In this document: positions 60,522-64,000 of the stretch, piece by piece | How the letters are laid out: every line of letters begins with the position of its first letter | How positions within the stretch are numbered: the stretch's first letter is position 1 | Source of the DNA: Nocardia paucivorans NBRC 100373 | Lineage (GTDB): Bacteria; Actinomycetota; Actinomycetes; Mycobacteriales; Mycobacteriaceae | Reading direction: 5' to 3' | Assembly: GCF_000308675.1 (NCBI RefSeq) | Contig: NZ_BAGE01000057.1 | Coordinates: 124,001 to 188,000, forward strand | Length of the DNA: 64,000 bases | The notes under the pieces: model-generated | Database searches by the model: none | The model's input: the letters and a program-made list of their open reading frames with translations, nothing else | Told to the model about the DNA's origin: nothing | Position numbers and translations under genes: made by a program

Positions 60522-61876
60522 CGTCGTGCTCCCATCCGGCGCCGCCACAGCGCCCGCGATTTGGCCTGACCATCACCGAGGATAGTGGCGGAGCGCTCGT
60601 GCCCGGCGCGTCGCCTGCGCTCGGCCAAGGCGGTCCGGTAGCTGGCCAGCAGTCCTTCGGCGGTGTGCTCCCAGGAGAAATTGGCCGCGTGCTCGGCCGC
60701 GTTCGAGCGCATCCGATCCAGTCGGACGGGATCGGCGAGCAGGTATTCGAGGGCATCGGCCCATTCGGGAATGCGATGGTTCGCCACCAGCAGACCGCTG
60801 TGTCCGTGCCGGACGGCAGTGCCCAACCCGCCGACATCGGCCGCCAGCACCGGCGTTCCACTGGCCTGGGCCTCGACCGCGACCAGGCCGAACGACTCGT
60901 TGTAACTGGGCACCGCGACCAGATCCGCGGCCCGATATACCTGCACCAACCGATCCGGTGGCTGCGGGGGCAGGAAGGTGACGCGATCGGCGATACCGAG
61001 CGTGGCGGCCAATTCGATCAACGCGTCGGGACGCTCCAATCCGGTTCCGGAGGGGCCGCCCACAATGAGCACCCGCAGCCGGCGCCGGGGCTCCCGGCGC
61101 AGCACCTCGGCAGCCGCCCGCACCAGCACGTCCGGAGCTTTCAGCGGTTGAATGCGTCCTACGAACGCGACGACCTGCTCATCGGCGGCCAATCCGAGCT
61201 CGACACGGGCCCGGGTCCGGTCGCCGGGCCGGTAGCGGTCGAGGTCTGCGCCCGGTGGCACCACATCGATCCGATCCTCGGTCGCCCCATACAGGTCGAT
61301 GAGCTGTCCGGCCTCCCGAGTCGTATTGGCAACCAACCGGTCGGCCTCGGCGATCACCTGTTTCTCCCCGATTTCCCGGGTGGCAGGTTCGGGACAGTCA
61401 CCCTCGGCGAGTGCGGCATTCTTCACCGCGGCCAGGGTGTGCGCGGTGTGGATCAACGGGACCCGCCACCGGTCTCGGGCCAGCCAGCCGACCTGGCCGG
61501 ACAGCCAGTAGTGCGAGTGCACCAGGTCGTAATGGCCGGGCAGGTGCCGCGCCTCCTGGCGCAGCACTTCGGCGGTGAACGGACACAACTGAGTGGGCAG
61601 ATCGTTTTTGTCCAGTCCCTCGAACGGACCGGCCACGACATTGCGAACCAGCACTCCCGGGGCGGCCTCCTGCACCGGCGGCAGATCCGACGAAGTGGCA
61701 CGGGTGAAGATCTCGACCTCGGTGCCTCGCCGGGCCAATTGGAGCGCGGTCTGCAGTACGTAGACGTTCATTCCGCCCGCGTCACCGGTACCGGGCTGTG
61801 CCAGGGGTGAGGTGTGCACCGTCAACACGGCTATCCGATTCGGCCGTGGTTCCTGGCGCTGACTCACGATGTCCAT
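60518..61876 (-). CDS. mshA: D-inositol-3-phosphate glycosyltransferase
   Basis: A 452-residue GT-B glycosyltransferase (family GT4) that joins UDP-GlcNAc and 1L-myo-inositol 1-phosphate, the first committed step of mycothiol synthesis. The N-terminal acceptor site is AQPGTGDAGGMNVYVLQTA; the donor site shows VAFVGRIQPLKAPDVLVRA and ESFGLVAVEAQASGTPVLAA with the EX7E pattern. ATG 61874-61876 is chosen; GTG 61867 is an alternative. It identifies the organism as a mycothiol producer. Confidence 0.95.
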   Translation of the reverse strand: MDIVSQRQEPRPNRIAVLTVHTSPLAQPGTGDAGGMNVYVLQTALQLARRGTEVEIFTRATSSDLPPVQEAAPGVLVRNVVAGPFEGLDKNDLPTQLCPFTAEVLRQEARHLPGHYDLVHSHYWLSGQVGWLARDRWRVPLIHTAHTLAAVKNAALAEGDCPEPATREIGEKQVIAEADRLVANTTREAGQLIDLYGATEDRIDVVPPGADLDRYRPGDRTRARVELGLAADEQVVAFVGRIQPLKAPDVLVRAAAEVLRREPRRRLRVLIVGGPSGTGLERPDALIELAATLGIADRVTFLPPQPPDRLVQVYRAADLVAVPSYNESFGLVAVEAQASGTPVLAADVGGLGTAVRHGHSGLLVANHRIPEWADALEYLLADPVRLDRMRSNAAEHAANFSWEHTAEGLLASYRTALAERRRRAGHERSATILGDGQAKSRALWRRRMGARR

Positions 61877-61937
61877 AGTGCACGGTGCAACACACCGCCC
61901 CGACGCACACATTCCAATCAGTGATATTGATAACATC

Positions 61938-61963
61938 GCGGATTTCGGCTATCCGAAATCCGC
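61938..61963. terminator. Terminator between hydrolase and mshA
   Basis: GCGGATTTCGG (61938-61948) and CCGAAATCCGC (61953-61963) form a perfect 11-base stem with a CTAT loop, 50 bases past the hydrolase stop and 62 bases before the mshA start. Confidence 0.8.
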
Positions 61964-62012
61964 TGGTAGAAATACCGAAACATCGATTGCCGCTATGAAT
62001 GGGGCGTCCGGG

Positions 62013-62834
62013 TCACAGTCCCGCGACGAAGCGGTCCACCTCGGCCACGAATCGGTCCGGGTCCTCGATGAACAGCCCGTGCTGCGCCCCGTCCCAGATG
62101 GAGAGGGTGCCTTGCGGAACGGTCTCGGCGATATAGCGGCCATTGCCCAGAGGAACGACCGGGTCCGCGGAACCGTGCAGCACCAGTACGGGAACATCGA
62201 GCCCACGCAGGGTCTCGGTATTGTCGACCGTCCGGACGAACAACGCCTTGCGGACAAACGGCGGAGTGGCCATGCTCGCACCGAACAACCGCTGCGCGAT
62301 GGCCCCCTTGTCCCGGCCCGGGCCGGTATTGGCATTGCCGAAGGCCGCGAAACCACGCATCGCCTTACCCGGACTCTCCTCGAACGCCTCGGGCATCGCC
62401 CGTTGGATGACCTCCCCCACCTCCGCACCGGGCACCCCACGGCCGATATTGGCCATCGCCCCGGTGAAGACGACACCGGACACCGCGCCGGTTCCGTACG
62501 CGGTGAGATAATCGCCGATCACCAGGCCACCGTAGGACCACCCCACCAACACGGCCCCGGATTCGATCGACTCCGCGGTGAGTACCGCCGCGATATCGGC
62601 GGCCCAATTCTTCGAATCGTCGTATCCGGTGTCCGGCGCCCCCGAGTAACCGTGTCCGCGCAGATCGAGCGCGATCACCCGGAACCGTTCGGCGAGTTCC
62701 TCGGCCGCCCGGCCCCAGCAGCGCAGATCCGCCGACCATCCATGCACCAGCACCAGCGGACGAGCGTCGGCAGGACCACTCACCCGGTAGACGATGTTGG
62801 TTCCGTCCGCGCTGACCGTTTCCCGAAGTGCCAT
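62013..62834 (-). CDS. Alpha/beta hydrolase
   Basis: A 273-residue hydrolase. The nucleophile elbow is GWSYGG with S100; the oxyanion region is LVLVHGWSADLRCW; the acid is in LVLHGSADPVVPLGN and the His in GAQHGLF. YSGAPDTGYDDSKNWAADI is typical of the haloperoxidase/esterase group. The substrate is unknown. It is a monocistronic gene with a terminator on its 3' side and is divergent from the SDR gene. Confidence 0.87.
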   Translation of the reverse strand: MALRETVSADGTNIVYRVSGPADARPLVLVHGWSADLRCWGRAAEELAERFRVIALDLRGHGYSGAPDTGYDDSKNWAADIAAVLTAESIESGAVLVGWSYGGLVIGDYLTAYGTGAVSGVVFTGAMANIGRGVPGAEVGEVIQRAMPEAFEESPGKAMRGFAAFGNANTGPGRDKGAIAQRLFGASMATPPFVRKALFVRTVDNTETLRGLDVPVLVLHGSADPVVPLGNGRYIAETVPQGTLSIWDGAQHGLFIEDPDRFVAEVDRFVAGL

Positions 62835-62942
62835 GCCGGCATGTTATCCGGGGTTCCGATGCGACCGCGGCGGCCGGTGTATCCACGGTCGTACGCGGAC
62901 CGGCGCGGAACCGCACCCGATGCCGCCACCTAAGATCGCCCC

Positions 62943-63680
62943 ATGCGCACACGCACCGCTGTCGTCACCGGGGCCAGCTCGGGTATCGGCGAGGCCACCG
63001 CCCGAGAACTCGCGAAACAGGGCTACCACGTGTTCGTGGGCGCCCGCCGCGTCGACCGGCTGCGGCGGCTGGCGGACGATATCGGGGGCACCGCCCTGGA
63101 GCTCGACGTCACCTCCGACGAATCGGTGCGCGCCTTCACCGAAGCCGTCGAAACAGTGGACGTACTGGTCAACAATGCGGGCGGCGCCAAAGGACTGGCT
63201 CCGGTCGCCGAGGCCGACCTCGACGACTGGCGCTGGATGTGGGAGACCAATGTCCTGGGTACGCTGCGCGTCACCAAGGCACTGCTGCCCAAGCTCATCG
63301 CCTCCGGCGACGGTCTGATCGTCACCATCACCTCCGTCGCCGCCTTCCACGCCTACGACAACGGTTCCGGGTATACCTCCGCCAAACACGCCCAGGCCGT
63401 CCTGCACCGCACCCTGCGCGGTGAACTGCTCGGTCAACCCGTCCGCCTCACCGAGATCGCTCCCGGCGCGGTGGAGACCGAATTCTCCCTGGTGCGGTTC
63501 GGCGGAGACGCCGAACGCGCCGCGAAGGTGTACGAGGGAATCGACCCGCTCGTCGCCCAGGACATCGCCGAGATCGTGGCATTCGTCGCAAACCGGCCGC
63601 CGCATGTCAACCTGGACCAGATCATCGTCAAACCACGCGACCAGGCCGACCCCGGACGGTTCGCGCGCCGCACCTCCTGA
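62943..63680 (+). CDS. Short-chain dehydrogenase/reductase (Rv0484c-like)
   Basis: A 245-residue classical SDR. The cofactor motif is TGASSGIG (9-16), the structural motif NNAG (77-80), and the catalytic triad S131, Y144 and K148 in ITSVAAF and GYTSAKHAQ. The position between mshA and murB matches Rv0484c. A small residue-rich ARR after the second strand suggests NADP(H). The substrate is unknown. Confidence 0.88.
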   Translation: MRTRTAVVTGASSGIGEATARELAKQGYHVFVGARRVDRLRRLADDIGGTALELDVTSDESVRAFTEAVETVDVLVNNAGGAKGLAPVAEADLDDWRWMWETNVLGTLRVTKALLPKLIASGDGLIVTITSVAAFHAYDNGSGYTSAKHAQAVLHRTLRGELLGQPVRLTEIAPGAVETEFSLVRFGGDAERAAKVYEGIDPLVAQDIAEIVAFVANRPPHVNLDQIIVKPRDQADPGRFARRTS

Positions 63681-63731
63681 CGCGACGCTCCCGACGACGA
63701 CCCGGCCACACAGTACGGCGGGCCACCGGAA

Positions 63732-64000
63732 CTACAACTCCACCCCGACCGTCACCGGCTCCGGAACCAGTTCGACGCCGAAACACTCCGCGACCCCGTC
63801 GCGCACGGTACGTGCCAAGGCCACCAGATCGGCGGCCCTGGCAGCGCCCCGGTTGGTGAGGGCCAGGGTGTGTTTGGTGGACAACCGAGCGGGGGCGTCG
63901 GACCCGGGGAATCCCTTGGCGAAACCGGCCCGTTCGATAAGCCATCCGGCGGAGAACTTCGTGCCGCCCGCCACCGTCCAGGTGGGTACCGGTACATCCG
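63732..64000 (-). CDS. murB: UDP-N-acetylenolpyruvoylglucosamine reductase, 3' part
   Basis: The last 89 or so residues of MurB; the 5' part lies beyond the right edge. Visible are VPTWTVAGGTKFSAGWLIER, with the proton-donor Ser region SAGWLIERAG, then ARLSTKHTLALTNRGAARAA and the conserved end ELVPEPVTVGVEL. MurB reduces UDP-GlcNAc-enolpyruvate to UDP-MurNAc in peptidoglycan synthesis. It converges on the SDR gene, as in M. tuberculosis. Confidence 0.92.
   Translation of the reverse strand, partial: DVPVPTWTVAGGTKFSAGWLIERAGFAKGFPGSDAPARLSTKHTLALTNRGAARAADLVALARTVRDGVAECFGVELVPEPVTVGVEL

Overview
The window is high-GC actinobacterial chromosome. It carries a mycothiol gene (mshA), menaquinone genes (menG, menE, menB, menD, menA), BldC, the 33-residue ribosomal protein bS22, SenX3-RegX3, and a gene order that largely follows the Mycobacterium tuberculosis Rv0482-Rv0558 region (murB, SDR, mshA, ybjN-like, gpm1, senX3, regX3, Rv0495c-Rv0502 homologues, serB1, hemA/C/D/B, hemL, cytochrome c maturation, men genes). 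A Nocardia or close relative fits best. I see no tRNA, rRNA, CRISPR array, phage or intact insertion sequence.

Layout. 1-2.6 kb: a partial unknown gene, a DUF2505 protein, a DUF3592-like membrane protein and menG. 2.8-7.1 kb: a nitrate reductase fused to a CysJ-like flavoprotein. 7.3-14.3 kb: accessory genes (NIPSNAP, DUF4267, a decayed hemerythrin-like gene, a giant BTAD/AAA regulator, an aldo/keto reductase with a divergent TetR, DUF302). 14.7-22.7 kb: menE, a VOC protein, menB, a hotdog thioesterase, menD, a START-like protein and menA. 22.7-26.5 kb: a holin-like membrane protein, a ClpC1-N-domain-only protein with its HTH partner and twin operators, a cysteine desulfhydrase-like enzyme, DUF4229 and BldC. 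26.6-33.3 kb: seven overlapping minus-strand genes, hemL-pgm-resA-orf82-ccdA-resB-ccsA. 33.4-34.7 kb: an overlapping cluster of unknown membrane and secreted genes plus a 39-residue membrane peptide. 34.8-42 kb: rex-hemA-hemC-hemD-hemB-membrane protein, with a Rex operator in front and a glutaredoxin upstream. 42.1-53.6 kb: the conserved serB1, acyltransferase, epimerase, bS22, excisionase-like HTH, proC, thioesterase, isomerase, Rv0497-like and Ppx block. 53.7-64 kb: regX3-senX3, a secreted acyl-esterase, gpm1, a ROK protein, ybjN-like, mshA, a hydrolase, an SDR and the 3' part of murB.

Together the region supplies the respiratory chain: quinone (Men), heme (Hem) and covalent heme attachment to c-type cytochromes (ResA/CcdA/ResB/CcsA). 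Heme synthesis is placed under the NADH/NAD+ sensor Rex.

The most unusual feature is a dispersed family of 75/76-bp tandem repeats at six places (near 2.5, 31.0, 41.4, 45.6, 47.1 and 53.6 kb). They sit at gene ends or inside coding frames and have added tails or insertions to MenG, ResA and Rex. The second is the ClpC1-N-like/HTH pair, whose promoter is covered by two 18-bp palindromes and looks leaderless.
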